Source of the DNA: Microvirga sp052114605
GTDB lineage: Bacteria; Pseudomonadota; Alphaproteobacteria; Rhizobiales; Beijerinckiaceae
Length of the DNA stretch: 64,000 bases
Direction of reading: 5' to 3'
Assembly (NCBI RefSeq): GCF_052114605.1
Contig: NZ_JBFRFB010000002.1
Location: 434,001 to 498,000 of the forward strand
The notes beneath the pieces were generated by a model. That model did not search any database. It saw nothing but the letters and a program-made list of their open reading frames with translations, and was not told where the DNA came from. Of this stretch, positions 16,997 to 25,199 are shown in pieces; within the stretch, counting starts at the first letter, position 1; every line of letters starts with the position of its first letter. The position numbers and the translations under genes were made by a program.

Positions 16997-18170
16997 GCTG
17001 AGTGCACAGGAAATTGGACGTCGGCTACGAATAGCACGGGAGAACGCAGACATCCGGCAGGATGACGCCGCTCAGGTCATCGGCATGTCCCGTCCCACTC
17101 TGGTATCCATTGAGAAGGGTGTGCGCCGAGTGCGCATTCAGGAAATCCAGACGCTCGCCCGCCACTACGGCGTATCGGTTAACTCGCTCCTCCGCCGAGA
17201 AGCTGTACATACCGATCTGATGCCTCGCTTCCGCAAATTGCGGGAAACCGAGGACGCGCACACCAATGAAGCCGTTCAATTATTTAACGACCTGATCAAA
17301 GCCGACGTCGAACTAGAGAACGTACTCGGCATCCAACGGCGGCGAAATTATCCCCCGGAGTGCGGCATCAACGAGGGCGACGTTGTGGCCCTGGCCGAAA
17401 AGCATGCGATGGACTTGCGCGACTGGCTAGGTCTTGGCCCGGGATCGATTGCTGACATCTTCTCGCTCATTGATTTGGGTCTCGGCATTCGGTTGTATCA
17501 GCGCCGTCTTTCTTCCAATTCGAGGGTTGCCGGTCTTTTCACCTACGATGAAAGCGTCGGCGCTTGCATTCTTCTCAATGCCAACCATCCATTGCCGCGG
17601 CGCATCCAGTCCGCAGCGCATGAGCTCGGCCACTTCTATGGTACCCGTCAGACTCCGGAGGTGCTTGAAGACGATGAGAAATTCCTGTCACGCGATGAGC
17701 GTTATGCCAACGCTTTTGGCCGTGCATTCGTAACGCCAGCCGAGAGTTTCTCGGAAAGCTTCCGCCAACTGAAGGAAATCACCGGAAAAACGACTCGGCG
17801 TCTGATTATTCTCCTTGCCCAACAGTATAATATCTCGCGCCAAGCGTGCGCTCTCCGACTCGAGGAATTAGGCCTTGCCAAGAAGGGTACCTGGGCCTGG
17901 TTCGAAAACAACGGCGGCATCACCGATGAGCATGTCCGGGAGGTTCTCGGCGAAATGACGGATCGCCGCGATTTGGCAAAGAGCGACGCCGACCGACCTA
18001 TCTCCCACCGCCTGAGCCTGATGGCGCATGCCGCCTGGAAGCGCGAGCTCATGTCGGAAGGACAATTGGGTGAGTTGCTGAGGGTGGGCCGAGTAGAGCT
18101 TCGTGGCATTATCGACCAGATTGAACTTGAGGAAAGGGAGACTGATGAGTCCCTCAAGCTCCCTGATTGA
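16980..18170 (+). CDS. XRE regulator fused to ImmA/IrrE metallopeptidase
   Basis: A 396-residue fusion. Residues about 10-66 form an XRE helix-turn-helix (GRRLRIARENADIRQDDAAQ, then MSRPTLVSIEKG). Residues about 140-260 are an ImmA/IrrE (M78, formerly DUF955) zinc peptidase with the HELGH motif at 214-218 and the family block ANAFGRAFVTP at 243-253. Such proteins cut a repressor or antitoxin in response to damage, or themselves repress and are self-cleaved. The ATG at 16980 has GGAGGG before it and lies 17 bases inside the QueC-like gene. Together with the overlapping PIN gene it recalls XRE-M78/PIN toxin-antitoxin pairs, which would protect or trigger the operon. Confidence 0.88.
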   Translation: MADLNELSAQEIGRRLRIARENADIRQDDAAQVIGMSRPTLVSIEKGVRRVRIQEIQTLARHYGVSVNSLLRREAVHTDLMPRFRKLRETEDAHTNEAVQLFNDLIKADVELENVLGIQRRRNYPPECGINEGDVVALAEKHAMDLRDWLGLGPGSIADIFSLIDLGLGIRLYQRRLSSNSRVAGLFTYDESVGACILLNANHPLPRRIQSAAHELGHFYGTRQTPEVLEDDEKFLSRDERYANAFGRAFVTPAESFSESFRQLKEITGKTTRRLIILLAQQYNISRQACALRLEELGLAKKGTWAWFENNGGITDEHVREVLGEMTDRRDLAKSDADRPISHRLSLMAHAAWKRELMSEGQLGELLRVGRVELRGIIDQIELEERETDESLKLPD

Positions 18171-18795
18171 TTTCGCGGATCCGCTGGTTCTCGACACGAG
18201 TGTTCTCATCAACCTTCACGCTTGCAAATATGGCGAGCGCATCCTTACGGCCATCCCAAACGATATTGTCGTGCCGGAAATCGTGGTGGGAGAACTGGAG
18301 CACGAGACCAGCCGCAGGAACGGTGAAAACAGCTTTCTGCATGGCCTTGTGGCGGATGGAATCGTGACGCTCGCCAACTTGACCGACGCGGAGTACGAGA
18401 TATTCCATGAACTCACGTCCGCCTCGACTTCGCTGGACGACGGCGAGGCCGCGACGATCGCAGTAGCCGCCTCTAGGTATCTCCTGCCGGTTATTGATGA
18501 GCGAAAGGGGCGTACCCGCGCCGGCATCCTAATGAAAGCGCGAGCGCCTGGCTGGTCGTTAGACCTCTTTCGTCATCCGGCGGCCATCGCCGACCTCGGC
18601 GATCAACCTGCCATCGAAGCGCTGTATCTCGCCCTTCGCGACGGCCGTATGCGAGTCCCATCCGAGAGAGCGGACGGCGTCATCGCGCTCATTGGCATGG
18701 AGCGTTCACGCGATTGTACGTGCCTTCCCGGATATCAAGAACGATTCAATCTGGCACTAGGTGTCCTGGGCATTCTTGAAATGCCGTCGATTTAG
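18145..18795 (+). CDS. PIN-domain protein (putative RNase toxin)
   Basis: A 216-residue PIN-fold protein of the DUF3368-like kind. The acidic quartet can be followed: Asp17 (LVLDTSVLINL), Glu50 (VVGELEHE), Asp99 or Glu101 (SLDDGEAAT) and Asp117 (VIDERKGR). PIN proteins are metal-dependent RNases and are mostly toxins of toxin-antitoxin pairs. The gene starts at the ATG 18145 with GGAAAGGGAG before it and overlaps the XRE-peptidase gene by 26 bases, so the peptidase protein is the likely antitoxin or regulator. A C-terminal extension of about 60 residues has no recognised motif. It is the last of four overlapping genes. Confidence 0.85.
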   Translation: MSPSSSLIDFADPLVLDTSVLINLHACKYGERILTAIPNDIVVPEIVVGELEHETSRRNGENSFLHGLVADGIVTLANLTDAEYEIFHELTSASTSLDDGEAATIAVAASRYLLPVIDERKGRTRAGILMKARAPGWSLDLFRHPAAIADLGDQPAIEALYLALRDGRMRVPSERADGVIALIGMERSRDCTCLPGYQERFNLALGVLGILEMPSI

Positions 18796-18806
18796 AGTTA
18801 TCCAAA

Positions 18807-19724
18807 TTGAGTAGAAGCGTGCTGTTGTACTCGCCAGGTAGCGCGGTATCGACGCGACTAATTTGGGACACTCATGTCAGCATTGCCGCCGGGGCCGACA
18901 ACGATGAGATCGCACTTCACCCCAAGACCCGACGCACGATCATCGCCGAACTATATGCGGCGGAGACAGGATCCGCCACGACTGCTGAGGGCGATCGATT
19001 CAAAGTTCCTGATGTTTTATGCCCGATCTGCAAGGACGAAGTCTACCTGATCGCTAAATCAAGCCTTCGAGCTGCGCATTTCAGGCATTATGATCGCAGC
19101 ACTTGCCCAACGAAGGCTCGTGCTGGAGACCCGTATTTGGATCTGGAAACTCAACACCTGGACCTGAAGGCAGGAGAGCGTATAAAGGCATCATTCAGAC
19201 AGAATTGGGCAAGGAATTTTAAGGCCATCGGCGAAATGGTTCCTTACTTCTCACCGGAGGAGTTCATTATGCTGATCAAACTCGCAGGCAGATATCGTAT
19301 CTGGGCGCGGATCGGATTACGAGAGATCTATCTCCCCAGCCTTTTCGTTCTTCTGGCCGACTTCCCGCCATGGACCGGCACGAGACGAAATGGTCAGTAT
19401 GCACGCAAGTTTTGGTTCCGTTTCTGGTTCGATAGCAACATCCGCAACGTCGAGGACCTATGGATCGAGCAGCGTCAGAGGCTGATCCTATACAGAGCAT
19501 CGTTCGATCCACCTTCGCGGCCCAATGGGCGCCCGGCCTATGAAGATCTCAAGGTCCAGAAACAGATCCCTATTGTTCTTGATTTCCTGACAGCTCAAGA
19601 ACAACCGCTTCCTGTAAAGCTGAAATTTGCCGTAAGAGGATGGAGTGTCGATGCTTCTATCTCACTATACATCACGATCTGGCTTGGAAGGCATTGCTCG
19701 CACAGGGACGCTGTGGGCCACTAA
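18807..19724 (+). CDS. CoiA-like zinc-finger protein, unknown function
   Basis: A 305-residue protein. The N-terminal part contains CPICKDEVYLIAKS, followed by AAHFRHYDRSTCPTK. This Cys2-His-type pattern is like the N-terminal zinc finger of competence protein CoiA and related nuclease-associated proteins. The C-terminal 180 residues have many aromatic residues and no motif that I recognise; a nuclease core is not evident. The start is a TTG that I cannot confirm. It begins 12 bases after the PIN gene and overlaps the DUF2971 gene by 80 bases, so it is read with both. Either it belongs to the same defence cassette, or it forms a two-gene unit with DUF2971. Confidence 0.6.
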   Translation: MSRSVLLYSPGSAVSTRLIWDTHVSIAAGADNDEIALHPKTRRTIIAELYAAETGSATTAEGDRFKVPDVLCPICKDEVYLIAKSSLRAAHFRHYDRSTCPTKARAGDPYLDLETQHLDLKAGERIKASFRQNWARNFKAIGEMVPYFSPEEFIMLIKLAGRYRIWARIGLREIYLPSLFVLLADFPPWTGTRRNGQYARKFWFRFWFDSNIRNVEDLWIEQRQRLILYRASFDPPSRPNGRPAYEDLKVQKQIPIVLDFLTAQEQPLPVKLKFAVRGWSVDASISLYITIWLGRHCSHRDAVGH

Positions 19725-20553
19725 TTTCTTAATGGTTAACGACAAGTCTGAGTACTTCTACGCTTGGGGAGAAATTCAAAAGGCTGCATTCAAGTATGCC
19801 CTAGAGCGTCTGCCGATGGATCTCATCCGGCCCGACAATGACGTCGACGCGACAACCAAGGTCATCTTAGAGCAGATGCGGGATCAGCTGACGTCAACCG
19901 ACGGCTATGGTCATCTTTTCGTTACGTCGTTTGCCTTTGCGAAGACTGCGGACCAGGAGAAAAACGGCATTTTGACATTGTGGGACCGGTACACCAAGCT
20001 AAAAGGCTACTGCCTCCAATTTGAAAAGGCCGACGTCGAGCACATGGTGCGCCTCGACTCGATGAGTCGTAACTACGCTTGGGTAGCACTTTCGCCAGTG
20101 ATATACGGTGTTGATCAAGATACATTCACCTTCCGCGAGCTCGCGAGGCAAGTCGGTGAACAGCAGCTTCTCCAGATTGCGCGCCAAACTCGCGATGGTA
20201 GGATCCCCGTTCGATATGAAGATCATTGGGCTCCGAGCTATCTCGAACGAAAGCTCATGGACTACTGCGGCATTCACAAGCATCCGGGATTTGAAGACGA
20301 ACGAGAGTTTCGCATCCAAGTGTATCCCCTTGAGCAGGCGGACGCTCGCGTATTCACGGGGATTGCGACTAGGAAGACCATTCATAAAGGACCTAATGGT
20401 AAGAAATATCTTGTTATGGGAGATAGCTGGCGCCCGTGCATCGAACCGAAACGTATCATCATCGGTCCCAAGGCGGATCCGAACATTGAGCTGCTTCTAA
20501 ACCTGTTCAAGCATCGCCCTGCCGTGAGCGTCTGTGACATTCCCATCATATGA
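19645..20553 (+). CDS. DUF2971 protein
   Basis: A protein of about 300 residues that opens with the DUF2971 hallmark LSHYTSRSGLEGIARTG and TLWATNFLMVNDKSE. Later come EREFRIQVYP and the terminal block RIIIGPKADPN, also typical of the family. DUF2971 proteins occur often in defence islands, but I know of no established biochemistry. The start may be GTG 19645 (AGAGGA before it) or ATG 19651 (GGAG before it). The start lies 80 bases inside the CoiA-like gene. It is the last plus-strand gene of the cargo and faces DUF3489 across a strong hairpin. Confidence 0.8.
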   Translation: MSMLLSHYTSRSGLEGIARTGTLWATNFLMVNDKSEYFYAWGEIQKAAFKYALERLPMDLIRPDNDVDATTKVILEQMRDQLTSTDGYGHLFVTSFAFAKTADQEKNGILTLWDRYTKLKGYCLQFEKADVEHMVRLDSMSRNYAWVALSPVIYGVDQDTFTFRELARQVGEQQLLQIARQTRDGRIPVRYEDHWAPSYLERKLMDYCGIHKHPGFEDEREFRIQVYPLEQADARVFTGIATRKTIHKGPNGKKYLVMGDSWRPCIEPKRIIIGPKADPNIELLLNLFKHRPAVSVCDIPII

Positions 20554-20580
20554 TGAGTCTCTTGGCTGGATGTGATAAGC

Positions 20581-20624
20581 GTCTGGCGATGCGCGCGAGT
20601 TCCGACTCGAGCGCATCGCCAGAC
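20581..20624. terminator. Bidirectional hairpin between DUF2971 and DUF3489
   Basis: Outer perfect 14-bp inverted repeat (GTCTGGCGATGCGC and its complement) with an inner 5-bp stem (CGAGT/ACTCG), separated by single unpaired bases. It lies in the 92-base gap between two convergent genes. It lacks a good T run on either strand but is by far the strongest hairpin nearby. Confidence 0.6.
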
Positions 20625-20645
20625 ACAATTGGAGCTTTCACCGTC

Positions 20646-21227
20646 TTACGCTGCGATGGATGCGGAAGATGTGTTCTCAGACAAATGATAGGCTGTCTTG
20701 CCGTCTTGGGTTTTGGCTTTGACGAGCGTATGCCCTTGTTTGCGCAAGCCGGTCAAAGCCGCTCGCGTGCTATGGGGAAGCCAGCCAGTGACGGACATCA
20801 TATCGGCAATGGTCGCACCTTCCTCCCGTTGGAGAAGCGAAAGGACGATTGCCTTTTTAGAGCTTGCTCGTGGCATAATGTCAGTGGAACTTTCAGACAT
20901 TGCTGGACGAGTGCTTTGGAGGTTTTCCTCAGACTGCGTTGCAAGTAGAACATCTCCATCAGCCATCTCTGGATCGACTCCGATTGCCTTCAATCCAGCT
21001 GACGTAATCTTGAGCCCGATGCGGTTCTCCAATTCATCGATGCGATAGAAAAGCTGATCGAAGCTAATGACGACCTCCTCGACCAATTCATTCTTCAGCA
21101 GCTTCTCCGTCACGACCCGCAAAGCATTGCCCTTCAAATGCGTAACGTCGAGCAAACCATCTTGCCGCTGAGAAGCTCCTGAGAGGAGAAGCGTATGAGT
21201 ACCGGTGAGTTTCAAAGCACGTGTCAT
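20646..21227 (-). CDS. DUF3489 protein (island A)
   Basis: A 193-residue protein. The C-terminal half is DUF3489: SKKAIVLSLLQREEGATIAD, MMSVTGWLPHSTRAALTGLR, KQGHTLVKAKTQDGKTAYHL. This is a winged-helix-like DNA-binding module. The N-terminal half (LKLTGTHTLLLSGASQR) is also shared with the paralogue at 60001. I start at the ATG 21227, which aligns with the start of the paralogue and has AAGGAT before it; an upstream in-frame start is not supported. In island B this gene abuts DUF2924, while here 10 kb of cargo separates them. It is a probable regulator of the island. Confidence 0.88.
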   Translation of the reverse strand: MTRALKLTGTHTLLLSGASQRQDGLLDVTHLKGNALRVVTEKLLKNELVEEVVISFDQLFYRIDELENRIGLKITSAGLKAIGVDPEMADGDVLLATQSEENLQSTRPAMSESSTDIMPRASSKKAIVLSLLQREEGATIADMMSVTGWLPHSTRAALTGLRKQGHTLVKAKTQDGKTAYHLSENTSSASIAA

Positions 21228-21326
21228 AAGGCAGATCCTTCCAATCGACGGCACCAGCGCCGTCACTGCCTCGAGCCCGCGAGCAACAATCCTCACAGGC
21301 TATAATTACAAGAATGCTTAGTCGGA

Positions 21327-21560
21327 TTACCGCGTTCTTATCGGTCGCTCCAATGTCAGTCGGCTCATCAGGCATATGCATCTATGGAGAGTTTCGGTCT
21401 CGCTCAGCATTTCATCGAGGTCCATAGCGATGCGCACCGCCTCGCCCTCGCTTCCTCCTTCAGCGCACGCAACGGCCGCTTTTGCGACGGCCGCCGCGTC
21501 CGTCAGCCGGATGCTGATCTCGCGTAAACAATGAGTAATAGTCAGTTCGGATAATTTCAT
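21327..21560 (-). CDS. Small conserved island protein (island A)
   Basis: A 77-residue acidic protein. It aligns over its length with the 81-residue product at 60700: both have LTIT near the start, then DAAAVA/KAAAVA, CAEGG, then EAVR and a LDE/LDL core. No family is recognised. It lies between DUF3489 and the XRE repressor gene in both islands, all on one strand, so it is part of the island core rather than cargo. Its size and charge would suit an accessory DNA-binding or anti-repressor protein, which is only a guess. Confidence 0.7.
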   Translation of the reverse strand: MKLSELTITHCLREISIRLTDAAAVAKAAVACAEGGSEGEAVRIAMDLDEMLSETETLHRCICLMSRLTLERPIRTR

Positions 21561-21584
21561 TTGTGCACCTCACGTTAAATCGTG

Positions 21585-21680
21585 GGCACCATGAATGCGT
21601 GGTGTGAGGCACAAGTCGAATGGAATGAGAGCAAGAAGAGTGCTTTGTCGGCCGCCTTCTTGTCCTGATATGATCGGGAG
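21585..21680 (-). other. Conserved non-coding segment (island A copy)
   Basis: The stretch between the small protein and XRE genes resembles 60970-61065 of island B in several blocks: AATGCGTG, AAGTCGA, GGAATGAGAGCAAGAA (shared 16-mer) and TTGTCCTG. Intergenic DNA this similar between diverged islands implies function, such as a promoter or small RNA. Confidence 0.5.
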
Positions 21681-21686
21681 GCAGAG

Positions 21687-21932
21687 TTACTTCTTCGGTG
21701 TTTTTAAAAGTAAATCGATCAGCTCATGCGGATCGAAGCCCATGATCTCTGCCAGATCAAGCATCTCAACGACGTCAACACGCCGCTGGCCGTTCTCAAT
21801 GTTTGTCATGAATGGTTGGTGCCGACCAAGCTTTTGGGCGACCTGTGCTTGATGAAGGTCAGCCTTATCCCGGTACTCGGCAAGGAGTTCTGCTAGACGC
21901 TGATGGCGGCGGGAGCGGAAGGATGACGGCAT
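21687..21932 (-). CDS. XRE repressor (island A)
   Basis: An 81-residue Cro/CI-type regulator that is all helix-turn-helix: RSRRHQRLAELLAEYRDKAD, AQVAQKLGRHQPFMTNIENG, VDVVEMLDLAEIMGFDPHE. The start at ATG 21932 is set by alignment with its paralogue of equal length at 61075. It is transcribed away from the Mrr-like nuclease operon. The shared divergent promoter has a conserved two-part site (21969-22011) that also stands before the paralogue, so autoregulation and repression of the nuclease/terminase operon are likely. Confidence 0.9.
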   Translation of the reverse strand: MPSSFRSRRHQRLAELLAEYRDKADLHQAQVAQKLGRHQPFMTNIENGQRRVDVVEMLDLAEIMGFDPHELIDLLLKTPKK

Positions 21933-21968
21933 AAAGGACCGGAACAAAGAGGGACCGGTCTGTTGGGT

Positions 21969-22011
21969 ATGCGCATCATTGCCGTATACAAAAAATAAAT
22001 ATCCGAAATTT
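21969..22011. promoter_or_regulatory. Two-part operator in divergent promoter (island A)
   Basis: ATGCGCAT palindrome at 21969-21976, then the near-palindrome AAATATCCGAAATTT at 21997-22011. Island B has the same two elements at exactly the same 28-base offset (61356 and 61384). It is the likely binding site of the XRE repressor. Confidence 0.6.
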
Positions 22012-22085
22012 AGATATATAGCTGGACTATCAGCCACCCCGAAGTGATGTGTCCGCCGGCCCCTGGGCTCAAGGAGATCATCACG

Positions 22086-23024
22086 ATGGACACGCCTACC
22101 CTAACCCCCATCACCCCGACGACCGCCCGCTATATCAAGCTGGGGAGGAAGGATGCCTGGGCCGAGCATTGCCTGACCCACGGAGAACTCCACTTCGGCC
22201 ATCCTGATGAACCGCATGAGCTCTGCCTCTCCGGCAATTGGGACGGCGCTGAGCGCTACCTCCGGGAAACCCTTAAGGGACCTCAGGGAGTAGCCACCGG
22301 CAGCCTGCGGGAATTGCGGGACTTCTATATGTTGGGCCCGGATTGCCTCTGGATCACCTTTTTCAAGTCGACCCTCTGGTGGACCTTCGCCGAGGAGGAG
22401 GTGTTCGACCTGCGCGATGGCGAGGGCCAGTACGGCTGCGTCATGCGTAAAGCGCGAGGCTGGCAGTCCACCAGCATTCTCGGCCAACCTTTACGTGTCG
22501 ACCGCCTGAGCACCCGTCTGACCAAGGTCGCCGCTTACCAGAAGACGATTTGCAAGATCGAAGATGTCGATTACCTCCTGCGCAAGATCAACGGAACCAC
22601 GGAACCAACCATCGCCAAGGCTGAGGCGGCTCTGGCCGAGACAATCGCCTTAGCCGGTGCGATGATCGAGCGCCTGCACTGGAGAGATTTTGAAACCCTG
22701 ATCGGATTGATCTTCCAGCATTCGGGCTGGCGGCCGGTCTCGACGCTTGGCGGGAACATGCCGGATGCGGACCTGATCGTGGAGCAGCGGGCAACCGGCG
22801 AGCGGGCCATGGTTCAGGTCAAATCCGAGGCCGATCAGGCAACGCTGGAAGACTACGAGACCCGGGCCACGGGCTACGATAGGCTCTTCTTCGCCTGCCA
22901 TTCTCTGCGAGGGACCCTGACCGCGGCCGATCCCAGCCGAACCCATCTGTGGATCGGCCCTGATCTCGCTCGTCGGGCCGTCGATGCCGGTCTCCTCAAC
23001 TGGCTGATGGACGCCTGCGGGTAG
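22086..23024 (+). CDS. Mrr-like restriction endonuclease domain protein (island A)
   Basis: A 312-residue protein. The first 170 residues are a domain of unknown fold rich in Trp. The C-terminal part carries a PD-(D/E)XK core of Mrr type: DFETLIG at 201-207, the acidic MPDADLIVEQ (Asp227, Asp229) and QVK at 244-246. It is likely a DNA endonuclease. AAGGAG stands 9 bases before the ATG at 22086. It heads a plus-strand operon (unknown protein, methyltransferase, DUF5681, terminase) and has the same position as an unrelated-looking nuclease at 61444 in island B. A methyltransferase two genes on could protect host DNA, but a restriction-modification role is inferred. Confidence 0.8.
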   Translation: MDTPTLTPITPTTARYIKLGRKDAWAEHCLTHGELHFGHPDEPHELCLSGNWDGAERYLRETLKGPQGVATGSLRELRDFYMLGPDCLWITFFKSTLWWTFAEEEVFDLRDGEGQYGCVMRKARGWQSTSILGQPLRVDRLSTRLTKVAAYQKTICKIEDVDYLLRKINGTTEPTIAKAEAALAETIALAGAMIERLHWRDFETLIGLIFQHSGWRPVSTLGGNMPDADLIVEQRATGERAMVQVKSEADQATLEDYETRATGYDRLFFACHSLRGTLTAADPSRTHLWIGPDLARRAVDAGLLNWLMDACG

Positions 23025-23100
23025 CTCATTGCGGAAGGACTTCCGCACTCATATTTGTGACCTAATTGAACGTCCGTTCTTGATAGGCTACAGGGTTCTC

Positions 23101-23784
23101 ATGATGAACCCCAACCCCTTCTACAAGCGCGATCAGGTCGGACGGGCGATCGCTGCCATCACGAGACGCCAGCGGGACGACGGCGCGCCCGATCCGGGTC
23201 TTAAAGCGGACATGAAGCGTCTGCTCGATCTCGATCGGGAGCTCGTGCCTGAGGAAGGCAGCGAAAACAATGCCCGTTACGCCTTCTATGATGGCCCGCC
23301 CCCAGGTCAGGGCGGCGAGATCGCCTATACGGCCTACAATGCCTTTGCGCTTCTCATCGCCCTTCGTCTTCTCGATAGCGGCCTGAAGCAGAGCGCGGCC
23401 TTACGCTTCATGCGCGGCGTTCGCTCGGAATTGGAGGCGGAATTCAACAGGATTTCCAGGATTTCCCCTCAGCATATTCATCCAGGCCTGTCGGATTCAG
23501 ACCTCAACAATCGTCTTGCCAGCGGCTATCTCACCGGCAGCGCCGACCGGATGAGCTTTCTCGTTCCCATCGCCAGCAACGATCCCCTACCCGCCTATGC
23601 ACCCTCGGCGCCCGAGAATACCTATTTCGGCAATGTCTGTTCCAGCGTTCCGACCCTGCTTCAACGGCTCGAATATTTCAGCCATAAGGGCCGGGCCGCC
23701 GTCGTGATCGAACTTTTGAACGCTGCGCATCAACTGTGCTACCGGCTCGATCGTATCCCTGTCCGCAAGCGCGGACGTTCTTAA
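23101..23784 (+). CDS. Unknown protein in packaging operon (island A)
   Basis: A protein of about 227 residues (begins MMNPNPFYKRDQVGRAIAAI). It is mostly helical with a hydrophobic stretch around YTAYNAFALLIALRLLDSG, which may be a buried helix rather than a membrane segment. I do not recognise it. I chose the ATG pair at 23101/23104 over the upstream frame (23029) because the start there would overlap nothing useful and no ribosome binding site is seen. It lies between the nuclease and methyltransferase genes. No counterpart is visible in modules 1 or 3. Confidence 0.65.
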   Translation: MMNPNPFYKRDQVGRAIAAITRRQRDDGAPDPGLKADMKRLLDLDRELVPEEGSENNARYAFYDGPPPGQGGEIAYTAYNAFALLIALRLLDSGLKQSAALRFMRGVRSELEAEFNRISRISPQHIHPGLSDSDLNNRLASGYLTGSADRMSFLVPIASNDPLPAYAPSAPENTYFGNVCSSVPTLLQRLEYFSHKGRAAVVIELLNAAHQLCYRLDRIPVRKRGRS

Positions 23785-23804
23785 AACACCCTTTGGAGAT
23801 CTTC

Positions 23805-25199
23805 ATGAAACGCCTCATTGAAACCCAACTAGACAACGATGATGGTAAAATCGACCACCGCTTGAGAGGCCGCCATGCCAAGATCGAAGAGCGGTCGTTG
23901 GCTGCTCTGCGCACCAATCCCCGCAATGCCCGCACGCACTCGAAGAAGCAGGTCGGTCAGATCGCCGATTCGATCCGACGCTTCGGCTTTACCAACCCGG
24001 TCCTGATCGATACGGAGGGCACGATCCTCGCCGGTCATGGCCGGATCGCCGCGGCGAAGCTTTTAGGACTCGAGAGCGTGCCGACCGTCTGCCTCGATCA
24101 TCTCGATGAGGCCGAGCGGCGCGCCTATGTCATCGCCGACAACAAGCTCGCCGAACTGGCCGGCTGGGACGATGCCCTGCTGGCGATCGAGTTTCAGGAA
24201 TTGTCGGATCTCGACTTCGATTTGTCGCTCACCGGCTTCAGCACGGGCGAGATCGACTTCATCCTCGATGACCAGGCGGCTCCCGACGGAGAAGCCGAGG
24301 ACGAGATCCCGGAGCCCGAGCCCGGGTCTGCCGTTTCTCAGGCAGGCGATCTCTGGCTCCTCGGCGAGCATCGTCTCTATTGCGGTTCGTCCTTGGAAGC
24401 CTCGTCCTACGAGGCGCTGATGGGCATGGAGCGCGCCCGGATGGTCTTCACCGACCCGCCGTTCAACGTGCCGATCAAGGGCCACGTCTCCGGCCTCGGC
24501 AAGGCCCGGCACCGCGAGTTCGCGATGGCCTCGGGTGAGATGAACCGGGCAGGCTTCACTGAGTTCCTGCGCACCGCCTTCACGCACATGGCCGCCTTCT
24601 CAGCCGAGGGTTCGATCCATCAGGTCTGTATGGACTGGCGCCACATGCGCGAGATCCTCGATGCGACGGACGGGCTCTTCGAGCTCAAGAACCTGTGCGT
24701 CTGGAACAAGGACAATGCCGGCATGGGCTCGTTGTACCGCTCGAAGCACGAGCTCGTCTTCGTCTTCAAGTCCGGCACGGCGTCCCATGTCAACAACGTC
24801 GAGCTCGGACGTCACGGCCGCAACCGCTCCAACGTCTGGGACTATCCCGGCCAGAACACTTTTCATCGCGATCGCGACAAGGATCTGGCAGCTCACCCGA
24901 CGGTCAAGCCGATGGCGCTCGTGGCCGATGCCATTCGGGACGTCACCGAACGAGGAGCCATTGTCCTCGATCCCTTCAACGGCTCGGGCACGACGATCCT
25001 TGCCGCCGAGAAGACCGGACGGCGCGCCCACACCATCGAACTCGACCCGGCTTACGTCGACGTCGCCATCCGCCGCTGGGAAGCCATGACCGGCGAGACC
25101 GCACGGCATGCCGCCACTGGTCAGAGCCTCATCGAACGGCAAGCTGCACAGACCAACGAACATTCACCCTCAAGCACGGAGATCGATCATGCCGCCTAA
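23805..25199 (+). CDS. ParB-N / DNA methyltransferase fusion (module 2)
   Basis: A 464-residue fusion of a ParB-like N-terminal domain (residues about 30-160, with LRTNPRNARTHSKKQ and TILAGHGR) and a beta-class N4/N6 amino-methyltransferase. The catalytic motif TDPPFNVP (216-223) and AdoMet motif DPFNGSGTT (389-397) are intact, as is HPTVKP before it. It should methylate adenine or cytosine amino groups. TTTGGAGAT stands before the ATG at 23805. It overlaps the DUF5681 gene by 11 bases. Paralogues are at 6099 (altered motifs) and, as a tail only, at 63846. Such fusions are common next to phage terminase genes. Confidence 0.92.
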   Translation: MKRLIETQLDNDDGKIDHRLRGRHAKIEERSLAALRTNPRNARTHSKKQVGQIADSIRRFGFTNPVLIDTEGTILAGHGRIAAAKLLGLESVPTVCLDHLDEAERRAYVIADNKLAELAGWDDALLAIEFQELSDLDFDLSLTGFSTGEIDFILDDQAAPDGEAEDEIPEPEPGSAVSQAGDLWLLGEHRLYCGSSLEASSYEALMGMERARMVFTDPPFNVPIKGHVSGLGKARHREFAMASGEMNRAGFTEFLRTAFTHMAAFSAEGSIHQVCMDWRHMREILDATDGLFELKNLCVWNKDNAGMGSLYRSKHELVFVFKSGTASHVNNVELGRHGRNRSNVWDYPGQNTFHRDRDKDLAAHPTVKPMALVADAIRDVTERGAIVLDPFNGSGTTILAAEKTGRRAHTIELDPAYVDVAIRRWEAMTGETARHAATGQSLIERQAAQTNEHSPSSTEIDHAA

